Source: Candidatus Cloacimonadota bacterium
Lineage (GTDB): Bacteria; Cloacimonadota; Cloacimonadia; Cloacimonadales; TCS61
Length of the DNA stretch: 5,286 bases
NCBI GenBank assembly: GCA_018654125.1
Contig: JABIME010000302.1
Location: forward strand, 1-5,286
Direction: 5' to 3'
The translations under genes were made by a program, and so were the position numbers. The notes beneath the pieces are model-generated. The model saw only the letters and a list, made by a program, of their open reading frames with translations. It was not told the DNA's origin and made no database searches. Positions 1-5,286 of the stretch are shown piece after piece. The stretch's first letter is position 1. Every line of letters begins with the position of its first letter.

Positions 1-1895
1 ATCCATTTCTCTGCAGCTAATGGATTTTTAGATTTATTAATTTTTGGGAACATTGATTGTAAACTGCTAACATTCTTAAAAATAGCTTCTTTTTTATAAT
101 TCTCAAATTCTATTGAGTTAAGGACTGATTCAAATTCCATTTGGGAATGTAAATAAATTATTGGCAAAATAGATTTTACAAGATCAAAAGAGAGTTTTTT
201 CTCAATAATAAATTGGAACATATCGTAAACTTTTGTGTATGGGAAGGGAACATCAGGAATCAATTGCCCTTCAATATGCTTGAGCGTATGCGCAAAAGTT
301 GTAGCAACATATTTGGAATCTATCTTCAGGTCATTGTTGATTCTTTCAATTTCTGGTACGAGATTATTCCTAAGAATATAATGATAGCAATCTTGGGGAA
401 CTTGCCATTTTTTTAGTTGTTCCAAGCGTTGCTCTAAGTCTACAGGTAGCTCTTTTCTCTGCTTTTCAATATACTCATCTTCAATTGGAATTGGAGCGGA
501 ATCTGTATCCGGGTACATTCTATCAGCGCCTGGTAGAACACGTTCAAAGATAGTCGTTCCATCTTTCAGAGCTTTTCTTGTTTCATTTGGAACGCCTTCA
601 AATGCCATTCTACAACGTTCTTCGATTGTCTCACAAGCAGTTTGAACATCTTCTTGCGGAGCCCAGAAAACTATCTGTGCGTCATTTGTTCTGCAGTTAA
701 GTAATTTAGAGCGTTGTTTTAATAATGCTTCACTGAAAACAGGATTCATATCTTCCGAATGCACATAATTTGGTTTCTCTAAACAAGCGATTACTTTTAA
801 TCTTCCTTCAAGTTCATCTGCAAAAGTTTTTTTAGGCTGCAGAAAATGAGATAAAATTCCTTTAAATTCTGGAAGGTTGCAGGCAACCAATTTCCAGCCA
901 TTATTCATTGCATCTTTTATTGGTTCATATCCAATATCAGAAACATCGAAATCAACATTCTTGAAGAGAGGTTTCCATTTTTTTGTGTCTGGTATACGTT
1001 TGTTCAACTCATCCTTAATCATCAGCAATGCTTTCTGACGGAAAGCTTCATTATGAGTTAATTCAGGTATCCATATATTATGTGAAACTCCTTTAATCTC
1101 TACCCGAGTTCCACCTGTTATGCTCACATTCACATCTTCTCTTCCTGCACCAATGCCTACACGAACTTTTCCGGAACTTCTATTTAAAAAGCGTATGTAC
1201 TGCGCAGCTTCTAAAACTTCATCTGGTGTTATCATCTCGGGGTAGGTTACTGTCTCAATAAGTGGAATCCCCAATCTGTCTGTTTGATAGATCCTTTCAT
1301 GACCAATATCAGAAACCTCACGGCAAGAATCTTCTTCTATACTTAATTGTATAATTCTAATCTTCTTTTTCTTGAGTGGAATAACGCCTTCAATACCAAT
1401 AATTGCGGTTCTCTGGAAACCAGTTGGGATACTGCCATCGAGATATTGTTTACGTGTAATATGTAATTCTCCAACGATATTCAATTTTAGTTGAAGAGCT
1501 ATCTGTACAGCATAATCAATAGCCTCTCTATTTATTGGGAATGGAGGTGTGTCATCAACATCATAAGTACAGGTAGTTTCGTTTTTAATGCGGTAAGTAA
1601 TATTCTTTCTGGTTCGGAATTCCATAAGTGCAGTGCCATCATAAGTTCCCATTTCAGATAGAGTTGGACGCATATGACGGATAATTTCAGCATCGTAATC
1701 TTCAAAACCGCTATATAATCCTGCAGGGCATCTGCAAAATAATTTCTCTTTTGTTTTTAGCTGTTGATGAACTTCTAATCCACTCATGAATCCAAGTTCC
1801 TTATAGGTTTTTAGATGTGTTTTTTTGCGGGGAGTGTATCCTACTTTTTTCTTGGAGTTGTTATAGTTTTTTTCTGCTTTAAAATCTTTACCCAT
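1..1895 (-). CDS. gatE: Archaeal-type Glu-tRNA(Gln) amidotransferase subunit E (GatE), 3' end cut by window edge
   Basis: With GatD, GatE converts Glu-tRNA(Gln) to Gln-tRNA(Gln) in the cytoplasm; GatD releases ammonia and GatE activates the misacylated tRNA. The minus frame from ATG 1895 stays open for 631 codons to the edge, with no stop seen. Residues 39-57 carry GLEVHQQL then KLFCRCP. Residues 153-162 (DGSIPTGFQR), 186-189 (IEED), 206-214 (DRLGIPLIE) and 253-270 (EDVNVSI, RVEIKGV) follow the GatB/GatE catalytic core; E41, H43, E187/E188 and E214 are probable metal or active-site residues by family analogy. About residues 313-430 form the AspRS-like GAD insertion, which GatB lacks and which separates GatE from GatB. 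LPGADRMYPDTD (454-465) and a helical YqeY-like tail follow. Residues 1-35 are a Lys-rich extension before the usual family start. A GGGAAG (1902-1907) lies 6 bases upstream of the ATG. No gatD is visible in the window. The family call is firm; the C-terminal end is unknown. Confidence 0.93.
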   Translation of the reverse strand, partial: MGKDFKAEKNYNNSKKKVGYTPRKKTHLKTYKELGFMSGLEVHQQLKTKEKLFCRCPAGLYSGFEDYDAEIIRHMRPTLSEMGTYDGTALMEFRTRKNITYRIKNETTCTYDVDDTPPFPINREAIDYAVQIALQLKLNIVGELHITRKQYLDGSIPTGFQRTAIIGIEGVIPLKKKKIRIIQLSIEEDSCREVSDIGHERIYQTDRLGIPLIETVTYPEMITPDEVLEAAQYIRFLNRSSGKVRVGIGAGREDVNVSITGGTRVEIKGVSHNIWIPELTHNEAFRQKALLMIKDELNKRIPDTKKWKPLFKNVDFDVSDIGYEPIKDAMNNGWKLVACNLPEFKGILSHFLQPKKTFADELEGRLKVIACLEKPNYVHSEDMNPVFSEALLKQRSKLLNCRTNDAQIVFWAPQEDVQTACETIEERCRMAFEGVPNETRKALKDGTTIFERVLPGADRMYPDTDSAPIPIEDEYIEKQRKELPVDLEQRLEQLKKWQVPQDCYHYILRNNLVPEIERINNDLKIDSKYVATTFAHTLKHIEGQLIPDVPFPYTKVYDMFQFIIEKKLSFDLVKSILPIIYLHSQMEFESVLNSIEFENYKKEAIFKNVSSLQSMFPKINKSKNPLAAEKW

Positions 1896-1925
1896 TCTAT
1901 TCTTCCCAGATACTTTTTTTAGCAA

Positions 1926-1953
1926 ATTCGAAAAAGGGAAGACATTGTGTCAA
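1926..1953 (-). promoter_or_regulatory. Putative sigma-70-type promoter for gatE
   Basis: On the minus strand a perfect TTGACA (1948-1953) is followed after 16 bases by TCGAAT (1926-1931), four of six matches to TATAAT. Transcription would start near 1919, giving a leader of about 24 bases that includes the GGGAAG ribosome-binding sequence. It lies in the 105-base gap after the DUF212 gene, so gatE could be transcribed independently. The -10 is weak and the DNA is AT-rich, so a chance match is possible. Confidence 0.4.
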
Positions 1954-2000
1954 TGATATTAATGGATAACTTAAAAAATATTTTTCTATGTGGTTTGGAA

Positions 2001-2447
2001 CTAACACATAATCAAAGCAACAGCAACACCGAGAATAGCTCCACCAAGAACTTCTAAAGGTGTATGACCCAAAAATTCTTTAAGGTTTTCTTCGATTATA
2101 GTATAGCCTTCTTTCTTTTTGATGTTATCTACAATTTTGTTAAGTACAGAAGCCTGCTTACCGGCAGCTCTTCTAACACCTGTGGCATCATACATTACAA
2201 CTACTGCAAATACTACACTCAAAGCAAATAGTGGAGATTGAATACCCTCTTTTATTCCAATTGCAGTAGTTAATGAAACTACTGATGAAGTATGAGAACT
2301 GGGCATACTTCCCGTATCTAAAAATTTACGAAAGTTTAATCTTTTTTCTGTGAAAAGGCTAAATATAACTTTTAATGCTTGTGCAGAGAACAAAGCAACG
2401 AATACAATATCAAATATTTTATTTCCAGCAATTATTCCATTTTCCAT
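2001..2447 (-). CDS. Divergent PAP2 family protein (DUF212, YuiD-like), integral membrane
   Basis: This 148-residue protein has the hallmarks of the DUF212 family, remote relatives of PAP2 phosphatases and haloperoxidases. TGSMPSSHTS (residues 45-54) corresponds to the PSGH motif of PAP2, and LGHTPLEVLGG (126-136) to its SRxxxxHxxxD motif; H52 and H128 would be the catalytic-type histidines. The family signature YDATGVRRAAG (86-96) lies between them. The first PAP2 motif (KxxxxxxRP) is absent, as is usual in this family. Hydrophobic segments at about 9-31, 71-88 and 131-147 indicate a membrane protein. Length is normal for the family. The ATG start has GAGGT (2452-2456) four bases upstream. 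The substrate is not established; a lipid or isoprenoid phosphate is the usual guess from PAP2 kinship. It is separated from both neighbours by about 100 bases, so the context does not point to a function. Confidence 0.9.
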   Translation of the reverse strand: MENGIIAGNKIFDIVFVALFSAQALKVIFSLFTEKRLNFRKFLDTGSMPSSHTSSVVSLTTAIGIKEGIQSPLFALSVVFAVVVMYDATGVRRAAGKQASVLNKIVDNIKKKEGYTIIEENLKEFLGHTPLEVLGGAILGVAVALIMC

Positions 2448-2547
2448 TTTTACCTCATATTATAGAATGTAAAAAATTTATATAATACTCTCGATGTCAA
2501 ATATATTTATAGTGTTCTAAATGGATAAAGTACGCTATTACGATTCC

Positions 2548-2730
2548 TTATCCGCTTTGTAGAACTCCTATTATAATTATGGCTATAACAGATATAACAA
2601 AGCCAATTGTAATAATTATCCCTGTTAAAGACATCTTCAAAACTGTCCCACAATATTTACATCTTTTCGCTTTTGAGTTAACCATTTTTTTACAGTTACG
2701 GCATTTTATTTGTTTAACTTTCTTATTCAA
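2548..2730 (-). CDS. Small zinc-ribbon membrane protein, function unknown
   Basis: This 60-residue protein has a basic N-terminus, a four-cysteine zinc ribbon (C10-x2-C13, ten residues, C24-x2-C27-G) and then one strongly hydrophobic segment (about 34-57), Ile/Val-rich, ending five residues or fewer before the stop. The ribbon would be expected in the cytoplasm with the protein anchored by its C-terminal helix, but topology is not proven. The start is TTG: AGAGGG (2735-2740) lies four bases upstream, a stop codon (TAG) interrupts the frame five codons upstream, and the next internal Met is at residue 16, after the first cysteine pair. It begins 32 bases after the chalcone-isomerase-like gene and is probably cotranscribed with it. 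Small ribbon-plus-helix proteins like this are common in bacteria and rarely characterised. I do not recognise a specific family, but cysteine spacing and composition make a real gene likely. Confidence 0.78.
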   Translation of the reverse strand: MNKKVKQIKCRNCKKMVNSKAKRCKYCGTVLKMSLTGIIITIGFVISVIAIIIIGVLQSG

Positions 2731-2734
2731 TAAT

Positions 2735-2740
2735 CCCTCT
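2735..2740 (-). promoter_or_regulatory. Ribosome-binding site fixing the TTG start of the zinc-ribbon gene
   Basis: The minus strand reads AGAGGG, four bases before TTG at 2730. An ATG a little further upstream (2755-2753) is in another frame and stops after ten codons, so the TTG is the only start that keeps all four cysteines. Confidence 0.6.
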
Positions 2741-2762
2741 AGCTATAAATTTCATTACAGCA

Positions 2763-3317
2763 TTACATCCCCAACATTGCATTTTTTAGTTTAGGAAGCT
2801 CCGTCTGATCTCCTAACCAGATAGAAAATACAGCTTTTTTAAATTCAAGTCCCGGAATTGTTCCTTTTAATTTGTTATTCATATAAACTGAAGTTCCAAC
2901 TTCCGGTACATAAATTATATCATAAACATCGTCTTTAACAGCATCTGCTGTAAAGTAGGAATTGAAAGTTGCTATTTCTTCTTGCAAGTTCGATATGTCG
3001 CTTTTGCCAAATCCTGTATTCCAAGCCTCTATTAGTTTTGCAGGGTCAACAGCTTTATAAATGAAGTGCATTTTGACTGCTATTGGCTCATCTACCGCGA
3101 TTATTTTATTTGCATCTTTCTCTTTTTCTAATAGATATAATGCACAAGCATAAACCTTTATAACAACTTTCTTACGAAGTCCGGCACCGTTAATAGAAAG
3201 TTCATTGTCGCCAACTTTCATTTTGTCTGGAAGTACTCTTCCACCAATTTTGAGTCCCCAAAGAATTGATGTGAATATGAAGGTCATGATTAAAATAAGT
3301 AAAATAATTTTTTTCAT
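2763..3317 (-). CDS. Exported chalcone-isomerase-like protein
   Basis: The 184-residue product begins with two lysines and a long hydrophobic stretch (about residues 4-21), a signal peptide or N-terminal anchor without a clear lipobox cysteine. The rest follows the bacterial chalcone-isomerase-like family: LSINGAGLRKKVVIKVYACALYL (40-62, with the conserved Arg48), a FIYKAVDPAKLIEAW-type helix (85-99), and the terminal block of FKKAVFSIWLGD (159-170) and LPKLKNAMLG (174-183). These bacterial proteins share the fold of plant chalcone isomerases, but flavonoid chemistry is not expected here and their role is unknown; binding of a fatty acid or similar hydrophobic ligand is one suggestion. I chose ATG 3317 because AAGGAG lies seven bases upstream and the signal peptide starts there; the in-frame ATG at 3383 would add 22 residues and mask it. 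It lies 88 bases downstream of mtaD and 32 bases before the zinc-ribbon gene. Family assignment is good, function open. Confidence 0.87.
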   Translation of the reverse strand: MKKIILLILIMTFIFTSILWGLKIGGRVLPDKMKVGDNELSINGAGLRKKVVIKVYACALYLLEKEKDANKIIAVDEPIAVKMHFIYKAVDPAKLIEAWNTGFGKSDISNLQEEIATFNSYFTADAVKDDVYDIIYVPEVGTSVYMNNKLKGTIPGLEFKKAVFSIWLGDQTELPKLKNAMLGM

Positions 3318-3324
3318 TTTCAAT

Positions 3325-3330
3325 CTCCTT
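3325..3330 (-). promoter_or_regulatory. Ribosome-binding site deciding the start of the chalcone-isomerase-like gene
   Basis: A perfect AAGGAG on the minus strand lies seven bases before ATG 3317. It sits inside the longer in-frame reading that would begin at 3383, and it is the main reason for preferring the shorter protein with an exposed signal peptide. Confidence 0.75.
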
Positions 3331-3354
3331 TTAATAAATAAATTAACATTTGCG

Positions 3355-3383
3355 AATATTTGGATTTTGCTAAATGATGGCAA
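3355..3383 (-). promoter_or_regulatory. Possible weak promoter for the chalcone-isomerase-like gene
   Basis: In the 88-base gap after mtaD, the minus strand shows TTGCCA (3378-3383, five of six to the -35 consensus), a 17-base spacer and AATATT (3355-3360, four of six to the -10 consensus). A start near 3348 would give a leader of about 30 bases. The match is modest and the gap is AT-rich; readthrough from mtaD is equally possible. Confidence 0.25.
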
Positions 3384-3405
3384 GGAATTTTACGATTGTT
3401 TGAAG

Positions 3406-4710
3406 TTAACTATTAAATTCAAATATCTGTTTTTTATAATATTTTGCCTTTTCGATCAATTCATTTTCATCAATAGTTAATAATTTTCTGTTTTTCATAA
3501 CTATCTTTCCATTAATTATCACATCTTTTATCTGCTCAGATTGTAATGAGTAAACCAAATGAGAATAAGGATCGTACATCGGTTGTGCTTCTATGATATT
3601 AATATCAACTAGTATTAGATCAGCTTTTTTGCCAATTTCGATAGATCCGATCTGATCATTTTTATTCAAAGCTATTGCACCACCAATTGTAGCAATTTTT
3701 ATCATCTCTTTTGCAGGTAATACTGTTGGATCATCATTTAATGCTTTTTGTAATTTTGCGGTTAAACTTATTTCTTGTAACATACTCAAATTATTATTGC
3801 TGGCAACTCCGTCAGTACCAATGCTTAAATTCACACCATACTCAACATAGCTTTTAAACGAGTTTAATCCGGAAGCTAATTTAAGATTACTACTTGTATT
3901 TATTGCTATCGAACAATTATTGTTAGCAAGAATTCTCTGTTCATTTTCATCTAACCAAATGGCATGCGCAACAACAACATCTCCTTCAAAAAAACCAACT
4001 GAATTAAGATATTCAACAGGTCGCATTCCTGTTATATTTACGCAATCAGCTACTTCCTTTTTAGTTTCGGAAAGATGAATATGAAGCAGGATTCTCAACT
4101 TAAGTGCAAGTTCTTTAGCTTTTATCAGATTCTCTTTCCCACAAGTATAAATTGCGTGAGGAGCAACTGCAAAATCGATAAGATCACTGGTTTTATATTT
4201 GCTATGCATTTTTTTTATGTAGGCAAATATCTCATCAGCATTTTTGTAATTTGCAACGGGAAAATCAAGAACACCTTCACCGAGGACAGCTCGAATGCCA
4301 ATTTTCTCAGCAGACTTGGCAGTTTGATCTCCAAAGAAATACATATCACTAAAAGTTGTGATCCCATTTTTAATCATCTCAGCACAACCGTGTAAAGCCG
4401 AATCTACCACGAATTCAGCTGAAAGGAACCTCTTTTCAACAGGCCAGATATGTTTTGTTAACCATTCCTGCAAAGGTAGGTCATCTGCCATCCCTTTAAA
4501 GTAACTCATTGCCACGTGGGAATGTGTGTTCACAAATCCCGGCATTACAATTTTATTTGTTGCATCTATGATCTGCTTGGCTTCATATCTGTGTACTAAG
4601 TCTTTTCCTATTTCTAGTATTTTCCCATCGTTGATTGCAATACTGTTTATTTCAGAATTTTTATCAAAATCTAGAACTAATCCGTTATTTATTAAAAGAT
4701 CTATTGTCAT
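3406..4710 (-). CDS. mtaD: 5-methylthioadenosine/S-adenosylhomocysteine deaminase (amidohydrolase)
   Basis: A 434-residue cytoplasmic metal-dependent amidohydrolase of the TRZ/ATZ (COG0402) branch. The family deaminates S-adenosylhomocysteine to S-inosylhomocysteine and methylthioadenosine to methylthioinosine, clearing methyltransferase by-products. NTHSHVAMSYFKGMADDLPL (61-80) gives metal ligands H63 and H65; IHLSETKKEV (211-220) gives ligand H212 and catalytic-type E215; VVAHAIWL (246-253) gives H249; IGTDGVASNNNLSML (297-311) gives the metal-binding D300. APHAIYTC (183-190) is the usual substrate-pocket stretch. The N- and C-terminal beta-sandwich ends and the closing IGSIEIGKKADLILVD region (354-369) are intact, and length is normal. 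One departure is INTSSNLKL (270-278), where relatives that I recall have HNPxSN. The ATG start has GAGG (4715-4718) four bases beyond a run of A. It overlaps the GNAT gene by 26 bases. Other deaminases of the same superfamily (guanine, cytosine, triazine) fit the motifs less well; exact substrate preference cannot be read from sequence. Confidence 0.88.
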   Translation of the reverse strand: MTIDLLINNGLVLDFDKNSEINSIAINDGKILEIGKDLVHRYEAKQIIDATNKIVMPGFVNTHSHVAMSYFKGMADDLPLQEWLTKHIWPVEKRFLSAEFVVDSALHGCAEMIKNGITTFSDMYFFGDQTAKSAEKIGIRAVLGEGVLDFPVANYKNADEIFAYIKKMHSKYKTSDLIDFAVAPHAIYTCGKENLIKAKELALKLRILLHIHLSETKKEVADCVNITGMRPVEYLNSVGFFEGDVVVAHAIWLDENEQRILANNNCSIAINTSSNLKLASGLNSFKSYVEYGVNLSIGTDGVASNNNLSMLQEISLTAKLQKALNDDPTVLPAKEMIKIATIGGAIALNKNDQIGSIEIGKKADLILVDINIIEAQPMYDPYSHLVYSLQSEQIKDVIINGKIVMKNRKLLTIDENELIEKAKYYKKQIFEFNS

Positions 4711-5143
4711 TTTTCCTCATCCAATAATGTTTAATTTCACCAAACAAGATTTCACCTTTTTCATAAACTTGATATCCATGCCTCTCATATAATGGAACTG
4801 CCTTTTCACGAGCTTTCAGAATGATTTTTTTAGCTCCTGCTTCGAAAATTTTCTTTTCTAAGGCTTGCAATAATCTTGATCCTACCCCGTGACCTCTATA
4901 TTCCTTTTCAACAGCCATATAACGGATTTGAGATTGAACTTTAGAATTTAAATGTCCACGCCCACAACCAATTACTTTTTCACCATTAATTGCCATTACA
5001 TGAATGCTGTCTTCATCCATTTCATCCTGCTCACTTCCTTTAGGTTGGTTCCATGGTTTTCGCAAAATCCACCAGCGGAGATCATAATACTTTTCAAACT
5101 CTAGTTTTGTTTTTGGTTCTCTGATCTCAATGTCTGATCTCAA
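4685..5143 (-). CDS. GNAT family N-acetyltransferase
   Basis: A 152-residue single-domain acetyl-CoA-dependent acyltransferase. Residues 72-90 (QIRYMAVEKEYRGHGVGSR) form strand beta-4 and motif A, with RGHGVG (83-88) as the pyrophosphate-binding loop. ILKAREKAVPLYERHGYQV (108-126) is motif B, and GEIKHYWMRK (135-144) closes the fold as in many small GNATs. The N-terminal DLRWWILRKPWNQPKGSE (21-38) resembles the substrate-side helices of one uncharacterised subgroup. The acceptor, a small molecule or protein amine, cannot be inferred. The start is TTG at 5143 with AGGGA six bases upstream, inside the end of the L,D-transpeptidase gene (17-base overlap). The last residues (about 145-152) lie in the 26-base overlap with mtaD. 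Both overlaps suggest one transcript with coupled translation. The family is clear, the function unknown. Confidence 0.9.
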   Translation of the reverse strand: MRSDIEIREPKTKLEFEKYYDLRWWILRKPWNQPKGSEQDEMDEDSIHVMAINGEKVIGCGRGHLNSKVQSQIRYMAVEKEYRGHGVGSRLLQALEKKIFEAGAKKIILKAREKAVPLYERHGYQVYEKGEILFGEIKHYWMRKNDNRSFNK

Positions 5144-5144
5144 T
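5120..5144 (-). repeat. Tandem direct repeat, 13-base period, at the LDT/GNAT junction
   Basis: Twelve bases (minus strand ATTGAGATCAGA) occur twice, at 5144-5133 and 5131-5120, separated by one base, so the period is 13. The copies differ only at the thirteenth base (C after the first, G after the second). The first copy encodes Ile-Glu-Ile-Arg near the L,D-transpeptidase C-terminus and also contains the TTG start of the GNAT gene. The second copy contains the transpeptidase stop and encodes Ile-Glu-Ile-Arg near the GNAT N-terminus. Confidence 0.9.
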
Positions 5145-5286
5145 TCTGGTCCCTACTTTAATTAATTTGTAGATTTCGTTCACATCAACATTTTTTAGTG
5201 AAATACAGCCAAGAGTCCAATTGTATTTTTCATCGATCATATTATCATAACCTGCAGGAACACCATGAATTCCAATCTCTCCACCA
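5127..5286 (-). CDS. L,D-transpeptidase (YkuD domain), C-terminal fragment
   Basis: Only the last 52 codons and stop are inside the window; the 5' part lies beyond the right edge. The visible part starts GGEIGIHGVP, then NWTLGCISLKN and VDVNEIYKLIKVGTRIEIRH. This is the C-terminal half of the YkuD catalytic core: the conserved His of IHG and the nucleophilic Cys of T-x-G-C-I-S-L-x-N. Enzymes of this family act outside the cytoplasmic membrane, making 3-3 crosslinks in peptidoglycan, attaching lipoproteins to it, or in some YafK-type members cleaving such links. Which of these applies cannot be read from the fragment. A signal peptide would be in the missing part. Its stop lies 17 bases inside the GNAT gene. 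It is the strongest evidence that the host is a bacterium with a peptidoglycan wall. Confidence 0.88.
   Translation of the reverse strand, partial: GGEIGIHGVPAGYDNMIDEKYNWTLGCISLKNVDVNEIYKLIKVGTRIEIRH
5150..5154 (-). promoter_or_regulatory. Ribosome-binding site for the TTG start of the GNAT gene
   Basis: The minus strand reads AGGGA, six bases before TTG 5143, inside the coding sequence of the L,D-transpeptidase. No in-frame ATG occurs before residue 42, which would lose the N-terminal half-domain, so this site supports the TTG. Confidence 0.5.

Noticed and set aside
213..416. Open frame of 67 codons on the plus strand
   Set aside because: It lies wholly antisense to the well-conserved gatE gene, has no recognisable motif and reads as a shadow frame. 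The plus-strand frames at 2579-2794, 3205-3480, 4075-4395 and 4526-4792 were rejected for the same reason.
1..1895. Reading the large partial gene as GatB of GatCAB
   Set aside because: GatB lacks the AspRS-like GAD insertion seen at about residues 313-430, and the flanking signatures (RVEIKGV, LPGADRMYPDTD) match GatE.
1965..1995. AT-only palindrome (AAAAATATTTTT) after the DUF212 stop as a terminator
   Set aside because: No GC-containing stem; likely just AT-rich spacer.
2477..2500. Perfect TTGACA (2495-2500, minus) upstream of the DUF212 gene as a promoter
   Set aside because: No -10 at 16-18 bases; the nearest TATAAA is only 12 bases away, and a TATAAT further on would put the transcript start inside the ribosome-binding site. 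DUF212 may still have a promoter here, but it is not supported.
2523..2553. Inverted repeat GGATAA / TTATCC around the end of the zinc-ribbon gene as a terminator
   Set aside because: Only six pairs with a loop of about 19 bases and no T-run on the minus strand; too weak to call.
3318..3383. Longer start (ATG 3383) for the chalcone-isomerase-like protein, adding 22 residues
   Set aside because: The strong AAGGAG and the Lys-Lys-hydrophobic signal peptide both point to ATG 3317; the extra residues would bury the signal peptide and resemble translated intergenic DNA.

Overview
All seven genes found in this 5.3-kb window lie on the minus strand, so the biological order runs from high to low coordinates: L,D-transpeptidase (C-terminal fragment), GNAT acetyltransferase, MTA/SAH deaminase (mtaD-type), exported chalcone-isomerase-like protein, small zinc-ribbon membrane protein, divergent PAP2 (DUF212) membrane protein, and a large archaeal-type GatE, whose C-terminus runs off the left edge. 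The DNA is AT-rich and densely coding. No gap between genes exceeds about 105 bases. I found no RNA gene, mobile element, CRISPR array or convincing rho-independent terminator.

The source looks bacterial. The L,D-transpeptidase implies peptidoglycan, every start that can be judged has a Shine-Dalgarno-like sequence, and two genes start with TTG. The exported chalcone-isomerase-like protein is of a type usually seen in diderms. Against that background the gatE gene stands out, because GatDE is classically the archaeal Glu-tRNA(Gln) amidotransferase and most bacteria use GatCAB. An AT-rich diderm candidate-phylum bacterium, for example something near Cloacimonadota, is my best guess. It rests on gene content and memory, not on any search.

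Region 5286-3406 holds three overlapping genes (LDT/GNAT by 17 bases, GNAT/mtaD by 26 bases), probably one transcript with translational coupling. A 12-base perfect repeat in tandem with a 13-base period lies exactly at the LDT/GNAT junction. It supplies the same Ile-Glu-Ile-Arg to the end of one protein and the start of the other. Region 3405-2548 holds the exported chalcone-isomerase-like protein and the zinc-ribbon protein, 32 bases apart. Region 2547-2001 holds the DUF212 protein behind a 97-base spacer. Region 2000-1 holds gatE behind a plausible sigma-70-type promoter.

The genes do not form one obvious pathway: they cover cell-wall crosslinking, acetylation of an unknown target, salvage of methylthioadenosine/S-adenosylhomocysteine, two envelope proteins of unknown role, and Gln-tRNA synthesis. 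I see no convincing new multi-gene system. The best leads are the archaeal-type GatE in a bacterial context and the tandem repeat at the LDT/GNAT junction.
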